A stretch of 64,000 bases of DNA from Pachyseris speciosa (Eukaryota; Cnidaria; Anthozoa; Scleractinia; Pachyseridae). Location of the stretch: contig JAEMWC010000562.1 in NCBI GenBank assembly GCA_016490735.1, forward strand, positions 327,501 to 391,500, read 5' to 3'. Below, in pieces: positions 42,181-53,923 of the stretch. Under the pieces are notes generated by a model. That model worked only from the letters and a program-made list of their open reading frames with translations. It was not told the DNA's origin and searched no databases. Position numbers and translations under genes: made by a program. How positions within the stretch are numbered: the first letter of the stretch is position 1; every line of letters starts with the position of its first letter.

Positions 42181-45175
42181 CATGGCGCAGAATGGCTTTT
42201 GTTTTAAGGACATATACTTACTTGCTGGCATAAATTAATTTGTCTCACTAGAGCTCCCATGTGGATTCTCGATGAACTCTAATTGGTTGCGGTTTATCTC
42301 TTACAAATGCAAATATAACCATGATTTCTTGCAGTTGCGAATACCCGAGGGACTGAACCGTCCATTAACTGTACAAGCGGTCAACAGACAATAGAGTTCC
42401 GAGCAATCCCGAAGCTTAACTTTTACGATCATGTGATAATTTGGTGGTTAACCCTGTATCTCATTGGCGCCGCGGGCAGCTGCGCTAAATCTTGATTAAA
42501 TTCCGGTAGTATTTCCACGAATCGGTTTTGTGGCCTTCAGAACTAATGTTATCAGCGGTTTCAACAAAATTGCAAGCCTTCCTGCGGGAATCAATCTTGT
42601 CCTCTCTCAAGACTTCAATGACCAGAAACGGCTAGTTTTAGCTGTTTTCGAATTTCACACACAATTTCTGTCTTTGTTCCGTTCTTTGATTCATTCTGTT
42701 TTATCCAGAACTGATCAATCATTCGCGCGATACTCGCAGTTAAATGCGCTCGCGAACCGAAGACTTTAGCGAGTTCTCCCGCTCACGTTTGAAAGTCGCG
42801 TACAATCGTAATTACTTAATAATAGCTCGCAGATAAAGCATAAATCAACATGCTAGCTTAAAGTATGTCATCCATCAGCCACAGTGGTTCAGTCGATTTT
42901 AGCGACTCTTACACATAATCAGAAATGCCGTTGCGGCACTTTTACAAGTTTTTACTACGTAATCCAGTCGTCATGACAACTGATGACAAACAGATATAAA
43001 AACCATTGACAATTGAATAGTCATCATTTCTCACATCTTAACATCATGGAAAAGCGCTGCCGTCCGGAAGCAGAGCATTTCTAAACAACTAAAAGTCCAC
43101 AGAACTTCGTTGTACACCTGGAGTTTAAAATTAGGATCGCATCCCAAAAAGCAAGGTTCACGGACGTGGACATGGAATGGGTTTATTGTCGGAAGATAGT
43201 CGTTTTCAAGGAGAGACATCTCTTTAAAATGGAGATGTAGCCCTTAATAACTGTTAATAGAGGGAACTGCTAAACAAAACTTTTCTATACGATAGAACTG
43301 GAATCACCCTAAGAGAGTTTCAAATTGCCGTACGCTTTGCCGCGCGAATGGCAAACAGAACACTTGAATGATTCTTTTGTTCTTGCGTTGAGTGAATGAA
43401 TGAATGAAAGACTTTATTTAGATTTTTGATAGGCCACAATAATTGTTTAATTGCAAGGTAAATTATTGTCCTTTAGACCGGCAAACTAGTTGTTCACCAT
43501 TAATATCATATTTAGCGTAACCAGCATGGTAAGAGATTCTGCACTGAAAAGAAACGAGCGCTTTAAGTTTTCAGCATTGTGATACCCATACGCTTTAAGT
43601 CTCATCCCAGCCATTGTTAGCAGAGAAATTTGGAAAGACCTTGCAAATGTGTGTTGTTTAACACTCGTTGAAAAGGGACCGACCTATCATTGTTTCCTTT
43701 TTATATGCCGTGCTGGACAGATTGTCGTGACATCATCGTTGATCCGAGAATCTCAGACTTGAAGCGTCGATTGCTTTCTCAGGATTGTGTTGCTGTAAAA
43801 CTATAGTAGGCGGATAACTGAAATGGTTTTGGCCGTGTAGCGGCACTTTCTAGCCGAATCCCCTTAAGGTCAGCATAAGGCGCAGAAAGCAATTCTGCAA
43901 ACTTTCCCACCGGCTCGTGGCTTTTTACACAGCCACAAAAATTTAGAATTGTCCTTAATGTATGTCAGAGGAGTGAGAGGACAAGTTGGAATGTCCGCGG
44001 CGGTCGCTTTATATAAGAAAAGCAAAAAGAACTATAAAATCAGGATTGTTCGAAGGCCCGGCGCCCTCTATCTTTACCGGTGGCAACTGGTGCAACTAAA
44101 TGATCAAAACGGATCTGTCAGCGTGATTTGTAAACATCGCTTTCGCCGTTCTTTTCGTGGTGTGTACGGTGTTACGCTGATTTATATTTATTTTCCGTTC
44201 GACAAATCAGCAGTGTTTCTTCAAATCGGTGAGCAAAAGGTTAAATCCGGCAACGATAAACGAGTTCACTGAAGCTCAAAAATTAATCAGTACTTCAAAC
44301 GGCTTTAGTAGCCGTCTCGAGGAAAATTTCCCGAAACTTATCTTGCTCTTCTCTCTGACCAAAATTTGAAAGATTACTCAGAACACGGGAAAAGTTAGTT
44401 TCAACTTCAAATGTCTATATGCACAGTGACAACGCCGCACTCCGAGTGCCAAATGTATTTCCTCGCTCTGACGATATCTCACTCTGATGATAGTTTACAG
44501 CTTCGATAGTCGGCCGCAATCGTAAATGTTCGTCAGAGATCGCAGTAAAATCGGGCTGACTGGAAAGTACACTTTCAACCATCACCGAACACCCAAGGGA
44601 GCAGTGAAAAGTGTTGCTTACGCAAGATTCATGAACTCAGAAAAACGAATTACATGCATATTAATGAGTAAACTGGCTCATTATGTGATACGAAATACAA
44701 GAAACACAACTTCCAAGTAGATCCCTTTCCGCTATTCTTGACATTTCAATTTGGTATCTTAATTTACTTTAAAAAGAAACTTTTGCAGGTTACAAGTTCA
44801 TAAAAAGGTGGACCAGAAACTAGAAATTTAAGATAGCAAACGAGCATTTTTCAGTTCTCATATAAAATGGCACTAAAATCATTCACATTTTGACTCAAAT
44901 TTCCAATAGTTTTTACAAGTCGTTTCTATCTCCTGAGCGTCTCGATTAAATAAGTGTACTTTCGTCTTCATTTTGCAGCCTACAAGTTGGGACTTATTCA
45001 ACTTAGAGCCATTTAAAACGAAGATTAAAGTTAGCTGTTCGCCCATTTTTGACGCCATTTCTTTTAAAATGTTGCTTGTCCGCTTTCAAATTTCGCGCTT
45101 CATCGCGTCACTCTTATGCTAATTCATGCTTAATGAGGTGTGAATATTAATGATGTCCGGCCATTCTGCGCCATG
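42181..45175. mobile_element. 3.0-kb TIR element nested in the satellite
   Basis: Ends CATGGCGCAGAATGG and CCATTCTGCGCCATG. It splits the satellite words ACATTACCC | CCAAC. Target duplication is ambiguous because it falls in a C run. The longest open frames (42530-42769 and 43949-44272, plus) show no transposase motif. A (GAAT)n run lies at 43390-43405. Non-autonomous DNA transposon, family unassigned. Confidence 0.7.
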
Positions 45176-47334
45176 CCAACTTACCCGAGTCCTCATTAAA
45201 GCCAAAAACGCAAATCATTAGAAAAGTTTAGGGTTAAACAAAACTATTAGAAATCCCCATATTTACGAGATCCCCAAAGCTAAAATTAAAGGCTAACATT
45301 AAGCAAAACATACGCAAAGGGTGAAAAACGTTACCCCAATTAACCCTAGCCCTCATCACAGCCAAAACCGCAAATCATTAGAAAAGCTTGGTGTTCGACA
45401 AAACTATCGGAATTCCCCATATTTGGGAGATCCCCAAAGCTAAAATTAAAGGCTAACATTAAGCAAAACATACGCAAGGGGTCAAAAACATTACCCCAAC
45501 TAACCCTAGTCCTTATCACGGCAAAAAAACGCAAATCATTTAAAAAGCGTAGGTTGAGACATAACTATTAGAAGTGCCCATATTTAGGAGATCCCCAAAG
45601 CTCAAAGTAAAGACTAACATTAAGCAAAATATGTAAAGGGACAGAAACATAGCCCCAACGAACCCCAGCCCTCACCTTAGCCAAAAACGCGAATCTTTAG
45701 AAAAGCTCTGGGTTAGACTAAACTATTGGAATTCCCCATATTTAGGAGAATCCCAAACAACGCAAAGGGTCACAAACATAGCCCAACCTAACCCTAGCCC
45801 TTACCTCAGCCAAACACGCAAATTTTTAGAACAGCTTATTGTTAGACATAACTATTAGAATTCCCCATAATTAGGAGATCCATAAAGCTGAAATTAAAGG
45901 CTAAAATTAAGCAAAACATACGCAAAGGGTCACAAACATTACCCCAACTAACCCTAGCCCTTACCTCAACCAAAAACGCAAATCTTTAGAAAAGCTTAAG
46001 GTTAGACAAAACTTTTGGAATTCCCCATATTTAAGAGATCCTTAAAGCTGAAATTAAAGGCTAACATTAAGGAAAGCATACGCAAAGGGTCACAAACATT
46101 ACCCAAACTAACCCTAGCCCTCAATCAGCTAAAAACGCAAGTCTTTAAAAAAGCTTAGGGTTAGACAAAACTATTGTAATTCCCCATATTTAAGAGATCC
46201 TTAAAGCTGAAATTAAAGGCTAACATTAAGGAAAGCATACGCAAAGGGTCACAAACATTACCCCAACTAACCCTAGCTCTCACCTCAGCCAAAAACGCAA
46301 ATCTTTAGAAAAGCTTAGGGTTAGACAAAACAATTGGAATTCCTTATATTTAGGAGATCCCCAAAGCTTAAACTAAAGGCTAACATTAAGAAAAACATAC
46401 GCAAAGTTTCAGAAACATAGCCCAACCTAACCCTAGCCCTTACGAAAGCCAAAAACGCAACTCTTTAGAAAAGCTTAGGGTTAGACAAAACTACTTGAAT
46501 TCCCCATATTTAGAAGATCTTTAAAGCTGCAATTAAAAAATAACATTAAGGAAGATATACGCAAAAGTACACAAAAAACATTACCCCAACTAACGCTCGC
46601 CCTTACCTCAGTTAAAAACGCAAATCTTTAGAAAAGCTTAGGGTTAAAAAGAACTATTGGAATTCCCCATATTTAGGAGATCCCCAAAGCTGAAATTAAA
46701 GGCTAACATTAAGCAAAACATACGCAAAGGGTCACAAATATTACCCCAACTAACCCTAGCCCTCACCTCAGCCATAAACGCATATCTTTAGAAAAGCTTA
46801 GGGTTTGACAAAACTATTGGGTTTCCCTATATTTAGGAGATCCCAAAGCTTAAATTAAATGCTATCATTAAGCAAAACATACCCAAAGGGTCATAAAAAT
46901 TACCCTAAATAACCCTAGCCCTTACTTCAGCCTAAAACGCAAATCTTTAAAAAAGCTTAGGGTTAGACAACACTATTAAAATTCCTCTTATTTAGGAGAT
47001 CCCCAAAGCGGAAATTAAAGGCTACATTAAGCAAAATATACGCAAAGGGTCACAAACATTACTCCAACTAATATTGTGCAAAACATACGCAAAGGGTCAC
47101 AAACATTACATAAGCTAACCCTAGCCCTCACCTCAGCCAAAAACGGAAATCTTTAGAAAAGCTTAGGGTTAGACAAAATTATTGCAATTAGCCATATTTA
47201 GGCGATCCTCAAAGCTAAAATTAAACGCTAAAATGAAGCAAAACATACGCAAAGAGTCACAAACATTACCCCAACTAACCCTAGCCCTCACCTAAGGAAA
47301 AAACGCAAATCTTTAAAAAGGCTTAGGGTTAGTT

Positions 47335-47490
47335 AGGGTAATGTTTTTTACCCTTTGCGTATGTTTTGCTTAATGTTAGCCTTAAATTTTAGCTTTGGGT
47401 ATCTCCTAAATATGATGAGTTCTAATAGTTTATTCTAACCCTAAGCTTGTCTAAAGATTTGCGTTTTTGGCTAAGGTAAGGGATAGGCGG
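47335..47490 (-). repeat. Single inverted monomer within the satellite
   Basis: Here the monomer reads in reverse (CCCTTTGCGTATGTTTTGCT, GCTTTGGGTATCTCC, GATTTGCGTTTTTGGC), while units on both sides read forward. Confidence 0.85.
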
Positions 47491-50400
47491 GTTAGACAAA
47501 ACTATTGGAATTCCCCATATTTAGGAGATCCCCAAAGCTAAAATTTAAAACTAACATTAAGGAAAACATACGCAAAGGGTCACAAACATTACATTAACTA
47601 ACCCTAGCCCTTTCCTTTGCCAAGCAGGCAAATCTTTAGAAAAGCTCACGGTTAGAGAAATGTATTGGAATTCCCCATATTTAGGGGATCCCCAAAGCTG
47701 AAATTAGAGGCTAACATTAAAGAAAAAAAAAACGCAAAGGGACAGAAAGATAGCCCAACTAACCCTAGCTTTCACCTCAGCTAAAAACGCAAATATTTAG
47801 AAAAGCTTAGGGTTAGACAAAACTAGTTTAATTTCCCATATTTAGGAGATCCTTAAAGCTGAAATTATAGGCTAACATTAAGCAAAATGGGCGCAAAGGG
47901 TCATATACATTACCCTAACTAACCCTAGCCCTTACCTTAGCCAAAAACGCAAATCTCTAGAAAAGCTTAGGGTGAAACAAAACTATTAAATTTCCCCCTA
48001 TTTAGGAGATCCTTAAGGCTTAAATTAAACGCTAACATTAAGCAAAACGTACGCAAAAGTCGCAAACATTACTCCAACTAACCATAGCCCTGACCTCAGC
48101 CAAAAACGCAAATCTTTAGAAAAGCTTAGGGTGGGAAAAAACTTTTGGATTTCCTAATATTTACGAGATCCCCAAAGCTAAAATTATAGGCTAACCCTAG
48201 CCCTCACCTCAGCCAAAAACGCAAGTCTTTAAAAAAGCTTAGGGTTAGACAAAACTATTGGAATTCCCCATATTTAGGAGATCCCCAAAGCTAAAAATAA
48301 AGGCTCACATTAACCAAAACATACGCAAAGGGACAGAAAAATAGCCCCATATACCCTAGCCCTCACCTCAGCCAAACACGCAAATCTTTAGAAAAGCTCA
48401 GGGTTAGACAAAACTATTGGAATTCCCCATATTTAGAAGATCCCCAAAGCTGAAATTAAAGACTAACATTAAGCAAAACATACGCAAAAGATCACAAATA
48501 TTACCCCAACTAACCCTAGCCCTCACGTTAGTGGAAAACGCAAATCTTTAAAAAAGCTTAGGTTTAAAAAAAAAACTATTAAAATTCCCCCTAATTAGGA
48601 GCTCCTTAACGCTTAAATTAAACGCAAACATTCAGCAAAACGTACGCAAAGGGTCACAAACACTACCCCAACTAATGCTAGCCCTTACCTCAGCCAATAA
48701 AGCAAATCTTTAGAAAAGTTTAGGGTAAGACAAAACTATTGCACTTTCCCATCTTTAAGAGATCCCCAAAGCTAAAATAAAAGGCTAACATTGAGCAAAA
48801 CATACGCAAAGAATTACAAACATTACCCCAACCAATTCTAGCCCTTACGTAAGCCAAAAACGCAATCTTCAGAACAGTATAGGGTTAGTCAAAACTAACC
48901 CTAGTCAAAACTAACCCTAGCCCTCACCTCAGACAAAAACGCAAATCTTTAAAAGAGCTTTGGGTTAGACAAAACTATTGGAATTCCCCATATTTAGGAG
49001 ATTCCCGAAGCTTAAATTAAAGGCTAACGATAAGCAAAACATACGCAAAGGGTCACAAACATTACCCCAACTAACCCTAGCCCTCACCTCAGCCAAAACC
49101 GCAAATTTTTAGAAAAGCTTAGGGTTTGACAAAACTATTGGAATTCCCCATATTTAGGAGATCCCCAACGCTGAAATTAAAGGCTAACATTAGGCAAAAC
49201 ATACGCAAAGGGTCACAAACATTACCCCAACTAACCCTAGCCCTCATCTTAGCCAAAAAAACAAATCTTTAGAAAAGCTTATGGTTAGACAAAACTATTG
49301 GAATTCCCCATATTTAGGAGATCCCCAAAGCTGAAATTAAAGGCTAACATTAAGAAAAACAATTACGCAAGGGGTCACAAACATTACCCAAACTAACCCT
49401 AGCCCTTACCTCAGCCAAAAACGCAAATCTTAAAAAAGATTAGGGTTAGACAAAACTATTGGAATTCCCGATATTTAGGAGATCTCCAAAGCTGAAATTA
49501 AAGGCTAACATTAAGAAAAACAATTACGCAAGGGGTCAAAAACATTACCCAAACTAACCCTAGCCCTTACCTCAGCCAAAAACGCAAATCTTAAAAAAAG
49601 CTTAGGGTTAGACAAAACTATTGGAATTCCGTCACTTCAGCCAAAAACGCAAATCTTTAAAAAAGCTTAGAGTTAGACAAAACTATTGGAATTCCCATAT
49701 TTAGGAGTTCCCCACAGCTAAAATTAAAGGCTAACATTAAGCAAAACATACGCAAAGGGTCACAAACATTACCCCAACTAACCCAAGCCCTCACCTCAGC
49801 CAAAACCGCAAATTTTTAGAAAAGCTTAGGGTTCGACAAAACTATTGGAATTCCGTCACTTCAGCCAAAAACGCAAATCTTTAAAAAAGCTTAGAGTTAG
49901 ACAAAACTATTGGAATTCCCATATTTAGGAGTTCCCCACAGCTAAAATTAAAGGCTAACATTAAGCAAAACATACGCAAAGGGTCACAAACATTACCCCA
50001 ACTAACCCAAGCCCTCACCTCAGCCAAAAACGCAAATCTTTAGAAAAGCTTAGGGTCAGGCAAGATTATTGGAATTCCCCATATTTACGAGATCCCCAAA
50101 GCTGAAATTAAAGGCTAACATGAAGCAAAACATACACAAAGGGTCACAGACATTACCTCAACTAACCCTAGCTCTCACCTCAGCCAAAGACGCAAATCTT
50201 TAGAAAAGCTTAGGGTTAGACAAAACTACTGGAATTCTCCACATTTAGGAGATCCCCAAAGCTGAATTTAAAGGCTAACATTAAGCAAAACATACGCAAA
50301 GGGTCACAAACATTACCCCAACTAACCCTCACCTCAGCGAAAAACGCAAATCTTTAGGAAAGCTTAGGGTTAGACAAAACTATTGGAATTCGACGTATTT

Positions 50401-51396
50401 AGGAGATCCCCAAAGCTGAAATTAAAGGCTAACATCAACCAAAACATACGCAAGAGTCACAAACATTGCCCCAACTAACCCTAGCCCTCAGCTCAGCCAA
50501 AAACGCAAATCCTTAGAAAAGCTTAGGGTTAGACAAAACTATTGGAATTCCCCATATTTAGGAGATCCCCAAAGCTGAAATTAAAGGCTAACATTAAGCA
50601 AAACATACGCAAAGGGTTACAAACATTACCCCAACTAACCGTAGCCCTTACATGAGCCAAAAACGCACATCTCTAGGAAAGCTTAGGGTTAGACAAAACT
50701 ATTGGAATTCCCCATATTTAGGAGATCCCCAAAGCTGCAATTAAAGGCTAACACTAAGCAAAACATACGCAAAGAGTCACAAACATTGCCCCAACTAACC
50801 TTAGCCCTCACCACAGCCCAAAACGCAAATCTTTAGAAAAGCTTAGGGTTAGACAAAACAATTGGAATTCCCCATATTTAGGAGATCCCCAAAGCTGAAA
50901 TTAAAGGCTAATAATAAGCAAAACATACGGACAGGGTCGAAAACATTACCCCAACTAACCCTAGCCCTTACATGAGCCAAAAACGCAAATCTTTAGAAAA
51001 GGTAAGGGTTAGACAAAACTATTGAATGTGCCCATATTTAGGAGATACCTAAAGCTAAACTAAAAGGCTAACATTAATCAAAACGTACGCAAAGGGTCAA
51101 GAACATTACCTTAACTAACCCTACCCTCATCACAGCCAAAAACGCAATTCATTAGAAAAGGTTCGTGTTAGACAAAAATGTTGGAATTCCCCATACATAG
51201 GAGATCCCCAAAGCTGAAGTTAAAGGCTATCATTAAGCAAATCATACGCAAAGGGTCAAAAACAATACCCCAACTAACCGTAGCCCTCATTGCAGCTAAA
51301 AACGCAAATCATTAGAAAAACTTAGGGTTAGACAAAACTATTGGAATTCCCCATATTTAGGAGATCCCTAAAGCTGAAATTAAAGGCTATTATTAA

Positions 51397-52396
51397 CCCT
51401 TTTTCGCCGTGAGGGTTCCTATTTGACCCTACAATAGACCGATGCTTTGAAAATCTACAACTTTCTTAAATCCCGAACTATGGTTGAAATAAGCCAATTT
51501 TTGCCAAATGATTATTTGTTTAGACTTTATTATCCCGTAAACTGAAAAAAACTCCCAACTGTCACTTAATATGACTGGTTATTCTCTTTGAAAACCAAAA
51601 TCGCCCTATAACAACAGCAAAATTCACGCCATTTTGTCTTGAAGTTTTCAAGATAAAAATTCCTATTGAAGTTAAAAGTTTACATTGGCAGCAAACTTTG
51701 ACTCCACCTCTTGCAATCTGTTCCACATTTAGCTACTCACCCCTTTATGCCTACCCCGATAACGCTGCTTGATTTCAGTTGCTCTTACCGTCTGTAATTT
51801 TCACGTTTGTGACCTAAAGGAATTCTGGGAATTTCTTGGCTAAGAACAGCATGGAAGTCTGCCAATTTCCGTTTCACATATATTTTAGAACCGTGTAGAG
51901 CCACCCGGTCCTGCTGGCAAAACATTGCACCGATTACATTATGTACAAGGCAAAACTCGCAAAAATTGTCATGCCAGGTCGTGGAATCCACTCACAAAAC
52001 GGCCAAAGACAACTTCACTCCGTGAATGACCATCACTCGCTCGCATACTTGCGGGGGCCTACTTCGTGTGAAATTGCTTCTCACCTCCGTTTTCTTTCAA
52101 AGGATTGCCTTTAGCCATCAACCCAGCTTTATGATGCCAGGCAGGGGGCTTCTGAGGTGGAAAATGGCTCCAAAAACACACTTATAAATCAAATAAGCAA
52201 CGAATTGTAGGTGCAGTGTTCGTTCAGAAATAAACGACAGCTAGCGTGACAAGCGTGACAACAAAGGTAGAGCCTTCGGTGTTGTGGCCCAGCGAAATCG
52301 CCGTGGTAACCCCTTATATGGAGTAGCCAGGTCGATTTGACCTCCGAACTTCCGAAAATTGCAAAAAAGACGTACAAAACGTCCGTCGGTAAAGGG
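51397..52396. mobile_element. piggyBac-like non-autonomous element, 1000 bp
   Basis: Bounded by TTAA at 51393-51396 and 52397-52400. Ends CCCTTTTTCGCCG and, inverted, CCCTTTACCGACG; TTAA followed by CCYT is the usual piggyBac boundary. Minus-strand frames at 51785-51991 and 52189-52377 show Cys/His-containing text (LYLCCHACHASCRLF) only loosely like a piggyBac C-terminal zinc region; a transposase core was not recognised. Confidence 0.7.
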
Positions 52397-52400
52397 TTAA

Positions 52401-52880
52401 TTGCTGAGATTGAGGTGTGGAAATGAATAGAAAAAATAGGCAGATGGCGAGAAATGTCAGTGAAAAACAGTCCACTCCTAGATCTATCGAAAAATTGGTT
52501 GACGAAAATGTTGTTTTTTTAAAGTTGCCGAATGACTAGTTATTCTTGTAGGGAGTGTAATCAATGGAAAGAACATCTTTGAATATAGCGCATCTAAAAA
52601 TTCACTAGTAACGGAATGACTTTGGTGGTTCAATAGATTTAAATTAAAGTCACCCATTATATAACCTATCTTATTTTCTTTTGAAATCTTACTTAATAGC
52701 TCATTGGTCATTGTTGTAAATTCATCAACGTTTTGGTTTGGCGGCCTGTAAATCACACCAGCAACAATGTTCTTTCCCAGAGGCTTAACAATTTCAATAA
52801 ACAAAGATTCTGCGACGTGCGATTCCGAAAAACCAAGATCGCATCGAAATTCAAAATTCAAATTAGGTAGGGTAAACATT
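52401..52880 (-). pseudogene. LINE endonuclease region (5' part of the split LINE)
   Basis: Reads ESLFIEIVKPLGKNIVAGVI YRPPNQN, then GDFNLNLL and LITLPTRITSHSATL, the central and C-terminal parts of an APE-type LINE endonuclease. A frameshift in an A-run near 52505 leads to DRSRSGLFFTDIS in the next frame, reaching the TTAA junction at 52400. The N-terminal part is lost near the (AT)n tract. Same LINE as 39600-41825. Confidence 0.75.
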
Positions 52881-52905
52881 ATAAAATGTCAATGCAAATA
52901 AGGTG

Positions 52906-52906
<1 letters not shown>

Positions 52907-52976
<70 letters not shown>
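52907..52976. repeat. (AT)n microsatellite
   Basis: About 35 uninterrupted AT units. Potentially cruciform-forming and unstable. Confidence 0.95.
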
Positions 52977-53923
52977 GAGCGAATTTGCAAAAACGTACCC
53001 GCTAGGTTTTCGCTTGAGGACGGGCGCAGCCCGTCTTCAAGCTCTTGCTGCGGCTCAAACTTGAGGGGGCTTGCCGTCAACACTTGCTTTTCCAAATAGC
53101 CCAGGGACAGTTCTAACAGTGAGTGGGTGATTGGCAGCTGTCCATCAAAACCACAGGGCTGGGGGGGGGCTCTTTTGAGACTTTGACTGCAGTTAAAGTT
53201 GCTGTCCTTATGTTGAGTGAGAGTTTTAGTTCTAGGCATGCATTGGCAATTGTCTAGGGCCTGAACGAGAGTTTACTTTTTTAAAATCTTTGGTTAAAAC
53301 GTTAACGTTTCGCTTAATATTACATCTGTGTTGGGTTTTTGAGAGATCTTCGTATTTTGGGGGTGTTTTGTCGTCTTTATTATAATCAGAGTTGTTTACA
53401 TTGTCTGGTTTGGAGGTTTTCGAAGTTGCAGATCTAACTTGTGTTAATTTAGTGGTGTTTTTATTTGTTTTTTTTTTTTTTCATAAGGAACAAGAAAAGA
53501 ACACGTGATTTTTCGTTGATAAACTTTTTTAATCGTTTGTTTTTGTACTTTACGTTTTGACCTAAAGAAAAATGACAATCGTTATTTTGAAGTACGGTCA
53601 GTATTAAAGAAGCCGTTCCCATTCATCAATTGCGAGAACTTGAAAGTTTCCCGGCCGGTAACTATGACTCGCGCTCTAAAATAATTTCTTACACTTGTAT
53701 TCATTACTGAGGAATACAAGTTACTGTTGTGAAATGTTTTTTTGTAAGTGGTAGTCTACTTTAAACTGAAGTACTAGTTGACAGACGTATTGGCAATATT
53801 TTTTGCAAAATCAATTGTCATTTTCCTTAAGGTCATAACTTTCCATCTGCTTTCTAAACTTTTATTTAAATTTATACTAACATGCAGCGTGTTTTTTTAG
53901 TATTACAGACTGAAACTCCGTTT
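52977..53923. other. 3' flank of the SET gene
   Basis: No family-level coding signal. Minus-strand frame 52889-53239 has low-complexity YIYIY from the (AT)n tract and no recognisable domain. Confidence 0.4.

Larger units (their letters stand above)
41830..51392 (+). repeat. 160-bp satellite array (interrupted)
   Basis: Monomer of about 160 bases, e.g. GCAAAACATACGCAAAGGGT ... CTAACCCTAGCCCTC ... GCTTAGGGTTAGACAAAAC ... GGAATTCCCCATATTTAGG ... GGCTAACATTAA. About 40 monomers outside the 42181-45175 insertion. Divergence varies along the array: the most homogeneous units lie at 49-51 kb. Each monomer starts just after TTAA, and includes CTAACCCTAG and CTTAGGGTTAG as an inverted pair that resembles the animal telomere repeat. 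No coding capacity. Confidence 0.9.
41826..52400. mobile_element. 10.57-kb compound insertion at one TTAA inside a LINE ORF
   Basis: TTAA lies at 41826-41829 and 52397-52400. Joining the LINE flanks across a single TTAA gives a continuous reading (...HTSISAI then KETLFVRDVNQ...), showing that everything between is inserted. Contents from left: satellite array (41830-51392) with a 3.0-kb TIR element inside (42181-45175), then TTAA and a 1000-bp piggyBac-like element (51397-52396). Confidence 0.8.

Noticed and set aside
43949..44272. 107-residue frame as the transposase of the 3.0-kb element
   Set aside because: Too short and lacks any DDE, zinc-finger or RNase-H signature; left as unassigned.
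41830..51392. Regular repeats considered as a CRISPR array or true telomere
   Set aside because: Monomers abut without unique spacers and the genome is eukaryotic. TTAGGG occurs once per 160 bases, in both orientations, not as a tandem hexamer run.
51785..52377. piggyBac transposase inside the 1000-bp element
   Set aside because: Two short frames with a few Cys/His residues do not show the DDD core or full C-terminal zinc pattern; the element is called from its ends only.
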